Assembly: GCF_900187885.1 (NCBI RefSeq)
Contig: NZ_FYEK01000077.1
Location: 1-64,000 of the forward strand
Length of the DNA: 64,000 bases
Direction: 5' to 3'
Source of the DNA: Thermoflexus hugenholtzii JAD2
GTDB lineage: Bacteria; Chloroflexota; Anaerolineae; Thermoflexales; Thermoflexaceae
In this document: one piece after another, positions 56,353 to 64,000 of the stretch
Layout of the letters: the number at the start of each line of letters is the position of its first letter
Position numbering within the stretch: position 1 is the first letter of the stretch
Notes under the pieces: model-generated
What the model saw: the letters and a program-made list of their open reading frames with translations, nothing else
Database searches by the model: none
What the model was told of the DNA's origin: nothing
Made by a program: the position numbers and the translations under genes

Positions 56353-58083
56353 TCACTCCGGCATCAGCGCGAACAACCACTCCAGCAGCGCCCGACGCTC
56401 CTCCGGGGTCATCGGGCGCGGACGGGCGAGATCCTCCAGGAAGGCCGTCCGCAACAGCACCCCCAGATATCGCCCCTCGTAGAACACATGCCAGTCGATG
56501 AAGGTCTGCCGGACCCCGATGGGATCCACCTGGTCGAAGAACAGGTTCCCCAGCCCGTAGTGGATGAACCACCCCGGCCCCACCTCAAAGGTCTGCGCGT
56601 GGTGGCCCTGGCTGCCGCTGACGATCACCGCCCCCAGATCCCGCCAGAACCGGAAGTCCTGGACCTGCTGAGGGGTCGGGGCGTAGTCGTAGAACTCCCA
56701 GTATTGCAGGGTAACGATGGGGAGCCACCCCTCCGCCCGCAGGCGACGGACGGCCTCATGGAGTTCCGGCACGCACGGGGCCGCCCCCGGCTCCGTCGGG
56801 GTGGCCCAGTCGTAAGCCGGGCCCACCGGGTTGCAGCCCACGAAGGCCAAGCGGTTCCCGTTGTGCTCGATCTGCAGCGGCCGCAGGGCCTCCTCCAGGT
56901 TCTCCCCACCCCCGTAATAGCGCATCCCCAGACGCCGGTAGAGGGCCAGCGTCTTCCGCAACGGCTCCTTCCCGTAGTCCGCCAGGTGGTTCCCGGTGAG
57001 CTCCACGATGTCCGTGCCGATGTAGGTCAACAGCTCCACGTAACGGGGATCGCTGCAGAACACCACCCCGCTCCGGGGCCGCGGGGGTGGACACCCTTCC
57101 CAGAATGAGACCTCGTTGCTGATGTGGGTGAGATCCGCCCCCTGTAGCCACGGGGCGATATCCCGAGCCGGGAACAGGACCCCGTAACGCTCCATCTGGA
57201 CCGCCGTGCCCCGCACCAGGGCGGTGACCCCTGTCATCGCCAGGATCGTCATCCGATCCTCATCCCGGTTTGTGAGCTTCCCCACCGCCCGCTGGAGTTC
57301 CCCTGTCGGGAACCCTGGGGAGGCCGACTCCACACCGAACCCCACGGCCAGTGGATACCGTCGGGGATCCAGGCCGCGCTCCATGGGGGAGAGGCCATCC
57401 ACCGCGATCACCTTCAGCCGGGGCTCCAGGCGGTGGAAGGGGACCAGGGCCCAGGCCGGGCGCGTCGCCCACAGGCGATCCACCAGCTCCGCCTCCGGGA
57501 CCGGGATCACGACCTGGGGATCCGGGGGCCCCCACCACGCCGCAAACAATCGCATGGTCTCCGGGGCGACGAAGAGAGGCCCGGGGAGGCTGGCCTGACC
57601 CTGCCAGCGCGCCCGCAACGCGGCGAAGGAAACCCCGTCGGTCACGGTGGGGAACGGCGCGGCCAGCGCGTAGATCCACATCCCCAGACGTCCGGGGTCG
57701 TCTGGAGAGACGGGACCGATCTCCACCCCGGAATCGCCGACCCCCCAGCGGGGATCCCGAGCGAGGCGCTGCGTGATCTCCGACCGCACCTCCTCCGGAA
57801 GGGCCGGATGCAGGCGGATCGGCCAGCGGGCCGGCGTCGGGATCGGCGAGGGGAGCGGGGAAGGCGCCGCGGTGGGGGTAGGATCCGGCGGCGCAGCGGA
57901 TTCCCCCCAAGCCCCGCACCCGGCCAGGAAGACCAGCAGCAGGATCCGCCCCAAGCCCTTCTTAAGAGAAAGGATCCCGGAGGACGTGTCATCGCGATGC
58001 GAGGAAGATGGGGACCGGACAACCCCGCCCGCGCCGACCCGGCCCCGACGGGTTGGGATCCGCGTTCGCTTCCGGTCGCTCAC
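56353..58083 (-). CDS. CapA-family lipoprotein (metallophosphatase-like PGA_cap domain)
   Basis: 576 residues. The start GTG 58083 overlaps the JAMM gene stop (GTGA). A basic head is followed by a hydrophobic stretch with lipobox LAGC (Cys56), so the true start may be an internal one closer to the signal (a TTG near residue 44 has an AAGAAGGG Shine-Dalgarno). A Pro-rich linker (about 66-85) and a beta-rich N-region precede the CapA domain (about 270-560), with TGVTALVRGTA, THISNEVSFWEG, LTGNHLADYG and SGSQGHHAQTFEVGPGWFIH, YGLGN. CapA proteins take part in surface polymer production. Confidence 0.82.
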   Translation of the reverse strand: MSDRKRTRIPTRRGRVGAGGVVRSPSSSHRDDTSSGILSLKKGLGRILLLVFLAGCGAWGESAAPPDPTPTAAPSPLPSPIPTPARWPIRLHPALPEEVRSEITQRLARDPRWGVGDSGVEIGPVSPDDPGRLGMWIYALAAPFPTVTDGVSFAALRARWQGQASLPGPLFVAPETMRLFAAWWGPPDPQVVIPVPEAELVDRLWATRPAWALVPFHRLEPRLKVIAVDGLSPMERGLDPRRYPLAVGFGVESASPGFPTGELQRAVGKLTNRDEDRMTILAMTGVTALVRGTAVQMERYGVLFPARDIAPWLQGADLTHISNEVSFWEGCPPPRPRSGVVFCSDPRYVELLTYIGTDIVELTGNHLADYGKEPLRKTLALYRRLGMRYYGGGENLEEALRPLQIEHNGNRLAFVGCNPVGPAYDWATPTEPGAAPCVPELHEAVRRLRAEGWLPIVTLQYWEFYDYAPTPQQVQDFRFWRDLGAVIVSGSQGHHAQTFEVGPGWFIHYGLGNLFFDQVDPIGVRQTFIDWHVFYEGRYLGVLLRTAFLEDLARPRPMTPEERRALLEWLFALMPE

Positions 58084-58517
58084 GGCGAGACATCCTCCAC
58101 CAGCCGGATGGGAACCTCCCGCACCTGGCCGTTCACGATCCGGAAGGCCCGCAGACGCCATTCCCCCTGGACCGGGGCGGCGATCAGGTAGACGGACTCC
58201 GGGTAATAGGCCTCGGCCACGTCGGTCGGAGAAGGGACCGGGGGGCCGTGGGGATGGGAATGATAGATCCCCACCAGCTCCCAGCCTCGGGACTCCAGCT
58301 CCTGCACCACTCGGATGAGATCCTCGGGGTGGACGCGGTAGCGGACCGGGCTGGCCAGCTCGTTGCGGACCGGATACACCTGCAGCACCCGGCGGCCTAC
58401 GCCTCCGAGCAGCCCGCAGGCCTCCAGGGGCCACTCCGCCTGGACGTGGGTGAGGATGCGGGCCGCATGCGTTGGGCTCAGAAATAGGGGTTCCGCTTCC
58501 GGATCCAGATGGCCCAT
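58080..58517 (-). CDS. JAMM/MPN-family metalloprotease
   Basis: 145 residues. The full zinc site is present: Glu32 (EACGLLGG), His86-x-His88 (YHSHPHG), Ser96 and Asp99 (PSPTD), with exactly seven residues between His88 and Ser96. Prokaryotic JAMM enzymes trim C-terminal residues from ubiquitin-like sulfur carriers. Here the gene overlaps the TusA-like gene by 40 bases and the CapA-like gene by four, so the three are translated together. ATG 58517 has GGGGAGGGTG upstream. The substrate protein is not encoded nearby. Confidence 0.9.
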   Translation of the reverse strand: MGHLDPEAEPLFLSPTHAARILTHVQAEWPLEACGLLGGVGRRVLQVYPVRNELASPVRYRVHPEDLIRVVQELESRGWELVGIYHSHPHGPPVPSPTDVAEAYYPESVYLIAAPVQGEWRLRAFRIVNGQVREVPIRLVEDVSP

Positions 58518-58747
58518 GCACCCTCCCCAATCGGCTCCACCCGGAGCACCTCGTCCCCCTGCACGGCCACGCTGCGGGGGACGTTGTGGGTGGCCGGCTC
58601 GTAATCCACCAGCACCCGGAGCACCTGGCCCACCTCCAGCTCCTCCAGGGCCAGGCGCGTCTTCACGTAGGTATATGGGCATACCTCCCCCCGGATGTCC
58701 AGCTCCCGGGTCGGGCGGAGCGCCTGGATTTCCCGTTCCTCCTGCAT
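58478..58747 (-). CDS. TusA/SirA-family sulfurtransferase
   Basis: 89 residues with the fold pattern LDIRGEVCPYTYVKTRLALE. Cys23 is the persulfide cysteine, though the usual CPxP reads CPYT. The second half has LRVLVDYEPATHNVPRSVAV. TusA-like proteins pass sulfur to tRNA, cofactor or dissimilatory pathways. First gene of a three-gene overlapping operon with the JAMM protease, suggesting a sulfur-carrier processing route. ATG 58747 has GGAGGGG upstream. Confidence 0.87.
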   Translation of the reverse strand: MQEEREIQALRPTRELDIRGEVCPYTYVKTRLALEELEVGQVLRVLVDYEPATHNVPRSVAVQGDEVLRVEPIGEGAWAIWIRKRNPYF

Positions 58748-59010
58748 TCGATGCCCCTCCAGAGATCCGAATCCCGCTCAGCCGAGGAGCCCACCTCCGG
58801 CCCTTCGCAACCGGACTCCCTCATGTTATCCTGAACAAGGGCGATTCGGGGAATCTCTCCCTTAGGATCCGGGAAGCCCGCCCCGGGCCGTTTCCGGATC
58901 ACCGGCTGAGACGGTAAAACCAGTGAAGGCCGCAGGCCGGACCCACAGGGACGGAGCGATGTGGTCCCCCTGTTAAGATGGGGATCCTTCCTGAGGAGGT
59001 GCGCTGCCCG
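58748..59010. other. divergent spacer without recognisable gene
   Basis: 263 bases between the TusA operon and the HAD gene. Contains GATTC-GGG-GAATC and other short hairpins but no clear riboswitch core, repeat unit or strong promoter pair. The right end gives the GAGGAGGT Shine-Dalgarno of the next gene. Confidence 0.4.
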
Positions 59011-59685
59011 ATGCGCGACTATCGCTATCTCACGCTCGATTGTTACGGAACTTTGATCGACTGGCGGACGGGACTTGCCGAGCATCTCGGCGGGCTCCTG
59101 CGCCGGCATGGGGTGGACCCGGCGCCGGAGGAGCTGCTTCGGGTGTATGTGGAGGAGGAGCACCGCCTGGAGTCAGGCCCTTACCATCGATATCGGGAGA
59201 TCCTGATGGAGAGCGCCCGGGCGACTGCCGCCCGCTTCGGGGTTTCCCTGTCCGAGGATGAGGCGAGGCGCTTCGCCGAGAGCCTCCCGAGCTGGCCGCC
59301 CTTCCCCGACACCGTGGACGGCCTAAAGGCGCTCCGGGTGCTGGGCTTCCGCCGCATCATCCTCTCCAACGTGGACCGGGATCTACTGGCGGAGACGGTG
59401 CGGCGTCACGGCCTGGAGATCGACGGCGCTATCACCGCGGAGGACACCCGCACCTACAAGCCCAACCCCCAGCATTGGCTGGCCTTCTGCGCCCGCTACG
59501 GCGCCCGCCGGGAGGAGATCCTGCACATCGCTCAGAGCCTCCTCCACGATATCCGGCCGGCTCTCCGGCTGAAGATCGACTGCGTCTGGCTGAACCGCTA
59601 TCGGGAGCCGGTCCCCGAGGACGTGCGGCCCACCGAGATGTTCTATGACATGGACGCCCTGGTGGGCTGGTTGCTGACGCGATGA
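59011..59685 (+). CDS. HAD-superfamily hydrolase (haloacid dehalogenase-like, type II)
   Basis: 224 residues. Motif I LDCYGTLIDW (Asp10 nucleophile; the second Asp is replaced by Tyr, as in L-2-haloacid dehalogenases). Motif II ILSNVDRDLL, motif III Lys in TYKPNPQHW, and motif IV is weak (AQSLLHDIRPA, with one Asp). The missing second acid argues against a typical phosphatase, so dehalogenase-like chemistry is likely. ATG 59011 has GAGGAGGT upstream. Followed by the epimerase gene 39 bases on. Confidence 0.83.
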   Translation: MRDYRYLTLDCYGTLIDWRTGLAEHLGGLLRRHGVDPAPEELLRVYVEEEHRLESGPYHRYREILMESARATAARFGVSLSEDEARRFAESLPSWPPFPDTVDGLKALRVLGFRRIILSNVDRDLLAETVRRHGLEIDGAITAEDTRTYKPNPQHWLAFCARYGARREEILHIAQSLLHDIRPALRLKIDCVWLNRYREPVPEDVRPTEMFYDMDALVGWLLTR

Positions 59686-59724
59686 GTCAGCCCAATCCCC
59701 TCGCACGTGGATCCGGGAGGTCGC

Positions 59725-60657
59725 ATGCGCGTCTTCATCACCGGAGGAGCCGGGTTCCTCGGCTCCGCCCTGGCCAACCGCCTGGTTCGCGAAGGCCACA
59801 CCGTGCTGGTCCTGGACGATCTCAGCGCCGGGGATCCCCAGCGCCTGGATCCGCGGGTGGTGTTCCACCGGGGGGACGTCCGGGACGTCCCCCGGCTCTG
59901 GACCCTGCTGCAGGGGGTGGACTTGGTGTATCATCTGGCCGCGCGGGTCTCGGTCCCGGAGTCCATCCTGTATCCCCGCATCTATCAGGACGTGAACGTG
60001 GGCGGGACGGTGGCCCTGCTGGAGGCGATGCGGGATGCGGGAGTAAGGCGGCTGGTGCTGGCCTCCTCCGGGGCCGTGTATGGGGATCAGCCGGTGCAGC
60101 CGGTCCACGAGGATCTCCTGCCCCGTCCGCGCTCGACCTACGCGGTGACCAAGCTGGCGGCGGAGCACTTCGTCCTGACCCTGGGGCGCCTGTGGGGGTT
60201 TGAGGTCGTCGTGCTGCGGATCTTCAACGCTTACGGGCCAGGCCAGCCTCTGCCCGTCGCCCATGCCCCCGTCACCACCCGCTTCCTCCAGCAGGCCATC
60301 GAGGGGGGCACCCTGGTGATCTTCGGGGACGGCCGGCAGACGCGGGATTTCGTGTATGTGGAGGATGTGGTGGAGGCCCTGGTCGCCGCCGGTCGGCGCC
60401 CGGATCTCAACGGGGAGATCCTCAACATCGGCAGCGGACGCGAGACCTCTATCAACGAGCTGGCGGAGATGGTGATGCGGGCGGTGGGCCGACGCGTCCC
60501 GGTGGTCCACAGCCCGGCCCAGGACGGGGGAGTGGCCCGGCTGTGCGCCGACCTCCGCAAAGCCGAACAGCGGCTGGGATATCGCCCGAAAGTCTCCTTA
60601 GAAGAGGGCCTGCGGCGGATGCTCCGGGAGGACCCCCGCTTCCGAATCTCCGGATGA
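59725..60657 (+). CDS. NAD-dependent nucleotide-sugar epimerase (GalE-like)
   Basis: 310-residue extended SDR: GGAGFLGSAL (residues 7-16) binds NAD, LVLDDLSAGD follows, Asp near 55 (RGDVRDV), ASSGAVYGD with Ser, and catalytic TYAVTK (Tyr and Lys, about 142-146). FGDGRQTRDFVYVEDV and AYGPGQ complete the family. Works on a UDP- or dTDP-sugar, most like UDP-glucose 4-epimerase. ATG 59725 is preferred for its GGGAGG Shine-Dalgarno over an upstream in-frame start. Confidence 0.87.
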   Translation: MRVFITGGAGFLGSALANRLVREGHTVLVLDDLSAGDPQRLDPRVVFHRGDVRDVPRLWTLLQGVDLVYHLAARVSVPESILYPRIYQDVNVGGTVALLEAMRDAGVRRLVLASSGAVYGDQPVQPVHEDLLPRPRSTYAVTKLAAEHFVLTLGRLWGFEVVVLRIFNAYGPGQPLPVAHAPVTTRFLQQAIEGGTLVIFGDGRQTRDFVYVEDVVEALVAAGRRPDLNGEILNIGSGRETSINELAEMVMRAVGRRVPVVHSPAQDGGVARLCADLRKAEQRLGYRPKVSLEEGLRRMLREDPRFRISG

Positions 60658-60668
60658 GGTGGGTGAGC

Positions 60669-60692
60669 GGGGCGGGCCGCGCGGCCCGCCCC
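60669..60692. terminator. 24-base GC palindrome between convergent genes
   Basis: GGGGCGGGCCGC directly followed by GCGGCCCGCCCC is a perfect 12+12 inverted repeat just beyond the epimerase stop and 20 bases before the OppF 3' end. Probably a bidirectional transcription block. Confidence 0.65.
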
Positions 60693-60711
60693 GGGGGTTC
60701 CCTCTCGTTCC

Positions 60712-61694
<983 letters not shown>

Positions 61695-61698
<4 letters not shown>

Positions 61699-62681
61699 CG
61701 CGGCCTCCCGGTTGTGACGTCGACCCAGCAGGCGATCCGATGATGCGGGGCGACCTCTTCCAGCTGGGGGTTCTCCTCCCAGCAGCGATCGATGGCGTAG
61801 GGGCAGCGCGGCGCGAAGGGGCAGCCCCGCGGCAGCTCCAACAGGTCCGGGGGCATCCCATCGATGGACACCAGCCGCCGGCGCTCCCGCCGGTCCAGGC
61901 GGGGGAGGGAGCCCAGCAGGCCCAGGGTGTAAGGATGGCGCGGGTTGTGATACAGCTCGAGGACCGGCGCCTCCTCCACGATGTAGCCGGCATACATCAC
62001 CGCCACCCGGTGGGCCAGCCCGGCCACCACCCCCAGATCGTGGGTGATCCAGATGATGGCCATCCCCAGCTCGTCCCGCAAGCGCTTCACCAGATCGATG
62101 ATCTGGGCCTGGATGGTCACATCGAGGGCGGTGGTGGGCTCGTCGGCGATGAGGATCTGGGGATGACAGGCCAGGGCCATGGCGATCATCACCCGTTGCC
62201 GCATCCCGCCGGAGAACTGGTGGGGATAGTCGTTCAGGCGTTCCTCCGCGTTGGGGATCCCCACCATCCGCAGGAGCTCGATGGCCCGCCCGCGGGCCTC
62301 CCGGGGGGACATGTTGAGGTGGGTCTCCAGCACCTCGGTGATCTGGCGCCCGATGGTGAGGACGGGGTTGAGGGAGGTCATGGGATCCTGGAAGACCATA
62401 GCGATCTTGGAGCCGCGGATGCGACGGATATCCGCCTCATCCAGCTTCAACAGGTCCACCCCCTGAAAGAGAACCTGCCCCCGGGTGATACGGCCGGGGG
62501 GCTGGGGGATCAAGCGCAGGATCGAGAGCATCGTCACGCTCTTGCCGCTGCCCGACTCCCCAACGATCCCCAGCGTCTCCCCCTCGTTCAGCTGGAAGGA
62601 GACCCCGTTCACCGCGTGCACGACGCCATCTCGCGTGAAGAAACGCACCTCCAGGTTCCGGACATCGAGAAGGGGCGGCAT
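61695..62681 (-). CDS. oppD: oligopeptide/dipeptide ABC transporter ATPase (OppD-like)
   Basis: 328 residues. Walker [10 protein letters not shown], signature [17 protein letters not shown], Walker [20 protein letters not shown]-loop ITHDL, and a C-terminal [16 protein letters not shown] cysteine tail. ATG 62681 is preferred, as GAGG upstream is better spaced for it than for GTG 62690. First gene of the oppD-oppF pair; permeases lie elsewhere, or are lost. Confidence 0.91.
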
Positions 62682-63046
62682 CGGTTCCACGCCTCATCGC
62701 AAAGGATCCAGGCTTCCCAGCATATCCGGAGCCTCTTCCCAAGCGACGCGCTTTGTTCCCCTGCCTCCGCGCCCGCCAAGGCTCCGAACCCGGGTTGCAA
62801 AGGAATGATAGGAAAGCTTGAGGGACTCGTCAAGATCCTTCATCCCCATGGATCGGGACGTTCGCCCGAGAAGAGGCTCCGAGGGAAGATCCCGACCGCC
62901 TATCCCCGATCCGGAGCTGCCCATATCATCGATCCGCGGACGTGTCCCAAAATCGTGGAACAACTGCTCGCAGTTGTCCTACGAAGCGGCCAGGCCTGAC
63001 AAAATAGGACGCAGCCTGATCCAGCTCCCTTTGATTTAGATAAAGT
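62682..63046. other. divergent spacer with at most a weak small ORF
   Basis: About 365 bases between oppD and the cupredoxin promoter. An open frame from ATG 62805 to 62999 (64 codons; ends PRTCPKIVEQ ... LRSGQA) exists, but lacks a Shine-Dalgarno or family match, so I do not call it a gene. No repeats of the GTAG family here. Confidence 0.4.
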
Positions 63047-63105
63047 TTGCTTTAGATAAAGCATGTTGTTATAATTTGGCGGGCGGGGTCCCCGAAAGAC
63101 CCCGC
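63035..63105 (+). promoter_or_regulatory. promoter with direct repeats and leader hairpin upstream of cupredoxin gene
   Basis: TTGCTT (63047-63052) and TATAAT (63070-63075) are 17 bases apart. The 11-base direct repeat TTTAGATAAAG occurs at 63035-63045 and 63051-63061, overlapping the promoter as an activator or repressor pair would. The transcript would open with hairpin GCGGGGTC/GACCCCGC (63083-63105), ahead of AGGAGG. Confidence 0.65.
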
Positions 63106-63131
63106 TGGAATCCCCCTCCCAGGAGGTCTCC

Positions 63132-63635
63132 ATGCCCGTCCGATGGTGGAGCGCGGCGATGCTGATCCTCGGCCTGCTCCTCGCCGCATGCGCGCCTGCC
63201 GGCCCGGCCGGTCCCCAGCGCCTCACGTTGAAGATGGACGAATATCGCTTCGATCCCGCCACCATCACGGTGAAGGCTGGCCAGGAGGTGCGCCTCACCC
63301 TGGTGAACCAGGGGAAGGAGCCTCACGAGCTGATGATCGGCCGGGAGCTGAGGACCGAAAACGGCCGGCCTGTGGGCTTCCATCAGGACTTCTTCGAAGG
63401 GATCACCGTGAAAGCCGAGCGGGGCGGGAAAGCCATCGACGTCCGGGAGCTGATGGAAGAAGAGGAAGAACACGAACACGGTTTCATGGTGGTTCTGGAG
63501 CCCGGGGATGAGCCGGTGACCCTCATCTTCACCGTCCCGGCGGACAAGGCCGGGGAGTGGCAGATGGGCTGCTTCGAGAACGACGGCGCCCACTGGGACC
63601 TGGGGATGCAGGGCAAGTGGATCGTCCAGCCCTGA
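63132..63635 (+). CDS. cupredoxin-like copper-binding lipoprotein
   Basis: 167 residues. Lipobox LAAC (Cys20), then a cupredoxin fold: YRFDPATITVKAGQEVRLTL at the N-terminal strand, and copper ligands His65 (KEPHELMIG), Cys147, His154 and Met159 (GCFENDGAHWDLGMQG). Between them is an acidic His-containing loop (EEEEEHEHG, about 109-117), which may bind extra metal. Likely an electron carrier or copper handler on the outer membrane face. ATG 63132 has CAGGAGG upstream; its own promoter and leader. Confidence 0.83.
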   Translation: MPVRWWSAAMLILGLLLAACAPAGPAGPQRLTLKMDEYRFDPATITVKAGQEVRLTLVNQGKEPHELMIGRELRTENGRPVGFHQDFFEGITVKAERGGKAIDVRELMEEEEEHEHGFMVVLEPGDEPVTLIFTVPADKAGEWQMGCFENDGAHWDLGMQGKWIVQP

Positions 63636-63648
63636 TCTGGGCGGACGA

Positions 63649-64000
63649 TCACCCCGATACGCACGGATGATCCCGGATGTAGAAGCGCCAGGGCCGGGTG
63701 CGGGCCAAAACATCCCCCCGCACCCGGATGCGGGGGCCGGTGGCCACCTGTTCCTCCGGGACCGGCTCGCCGGCTTCGAGCCACAGCCGGGCGTCGGGAG
63801 CGCACAGGTCATGGCCGTTGAACCGCCGGTCGATGCCCAGCCCGGCGCACACCCGCCCCGGCCCCCGCAGCCAGTCCCGCATCGGGATCCCCCGCCGTCG
63901 ACGGGCAATCCAGTCCAGCCCCTCCTCCGGCTCCAGGGCCCGGATCAGGATGGCGGCCGGGAACCCCTCCCGCTCGGTGACTACGTTCAGGCAGTAGTGC
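63649..64000 (-). CDS. alkyladenine (3-methyladenine) DNA glycosylase, 5' end cut by window
   Basis: C-terminal 116 residues of an AAG/MPG-type glycosylase: YCLNVVTEREGFPAAILIRALEP (base-flipping/active-site strands), then GIPMRDWLRGPGRVCAGLGID, and RIRVRGDVLARTRPWRFYI near the end; stop at 63649-63651. Removes alkylated purines from DNA. The N-terminus, including the catalytic Glu region, is outside the window. Convergent with the cupredoxin gene. Confidence 0.88.
   Translation of the reverse strand, partial: HYCLNVVTEREGFPAAILIRALEPEEGLDWIARRRRGIPMRDWLRGPGRVCAGLGIDRRFNGHDLCAPDARLWLEAGEPVPEEQVATGPRIRVRGDVLARTRPWRFYIRDHPCVSG

Noticed and set aside
58860-58960. CTGAGA and AAAACC elements suggesting a TPP-type riboswitch ahead of the HAD gene
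   Set aside because: The essential CTGATC and GCGTAGGGA blocks are absent.
62805-62999. 64-codon open frame upstream of the cupredoxin gene
   Set aside because: No Shine-Dalgarno, no recognisable family and composition like intergenic DNA.

Overview
The window is GC-rich, almost fully coding DNA on both strands, and looks like a thermophilic Chloroflexota (Anaerolineae/Thermoflexus-like) chromosome. The lineage call is inference. It rests on Pro/Thr-rich secreted proteins ending in an FLPLILR-type motif, Kelch/DUF11 surface proteins, a Tad-type pilus locus, a two-CXXC protein disulfide oxidoreductase and GC-rich RNA genes. No rRNA, CRISPR array, prophage or insertion sequence was seen.

Left part (1-12.3 kb): partial hpt, mutS2, threonine dehydratase, then a patch of GTAG-headed REP/BIME repeats holding a VapBC toxin-antitoxin pair. 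An ABC-2 permease half, a flavin-fold protein and tRNA-Leu follow, then a membrane protein with an epimerase. A compact niacin module (amidohydrolase, NiaR-type repressor, NiaP-type transporter) has a promoter with TGTC/GACA operator-like repeats.

Envelope and pilus part (12.3-38.3 kb): a giant modular amidase, a WecA/TagO-type transferase and an SH3 protein; then hpf and comF behind a tadC-tadB-cpaF-cpaE-cpaB operon. Next are an LPRTG-anchored protein, a 1025-residue Kelch/DUF11 protein and two divergent gene sets for TadE/TadG minor pilins, one with a von Willebrand A domain and one with a 185-residue Thr-Pro tail. No Flp pilin or prepilin peptidase gene is visible. A G5/beta-propeller lipoprotein closes the region.

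Housekeeping part (38.3-47 kb): plsC, prfA, rnc, tRNA-Gly, a disulfide oxidoreductase, tmRNA (tag ANRDYAALPLAA), a two-domain methyltransferase, der, and a nitrilase-fold protein that lacks the catalytic cysteine.

Transport and metabolism part (47-64 kb): a CDP-alcohol phosphatidyltransferase coupled to an ABC exporter whose permease is fused to a SpoIIM-like domain; an ECF transporter of unknown substrate; an aminotransferase; an overlapping TusA-JAMM-CapA operon; a HAD hydrolase; a sugar-nucleotide epimerase; OppD/OppF; a cupredoxin lipoprotein; and a partial alkyladenine glycosylase. Most operons are tightly packed with ATGA/GTGA overlaps. Long gene-free stretches hold mainly repeats, promoters and hairpins.
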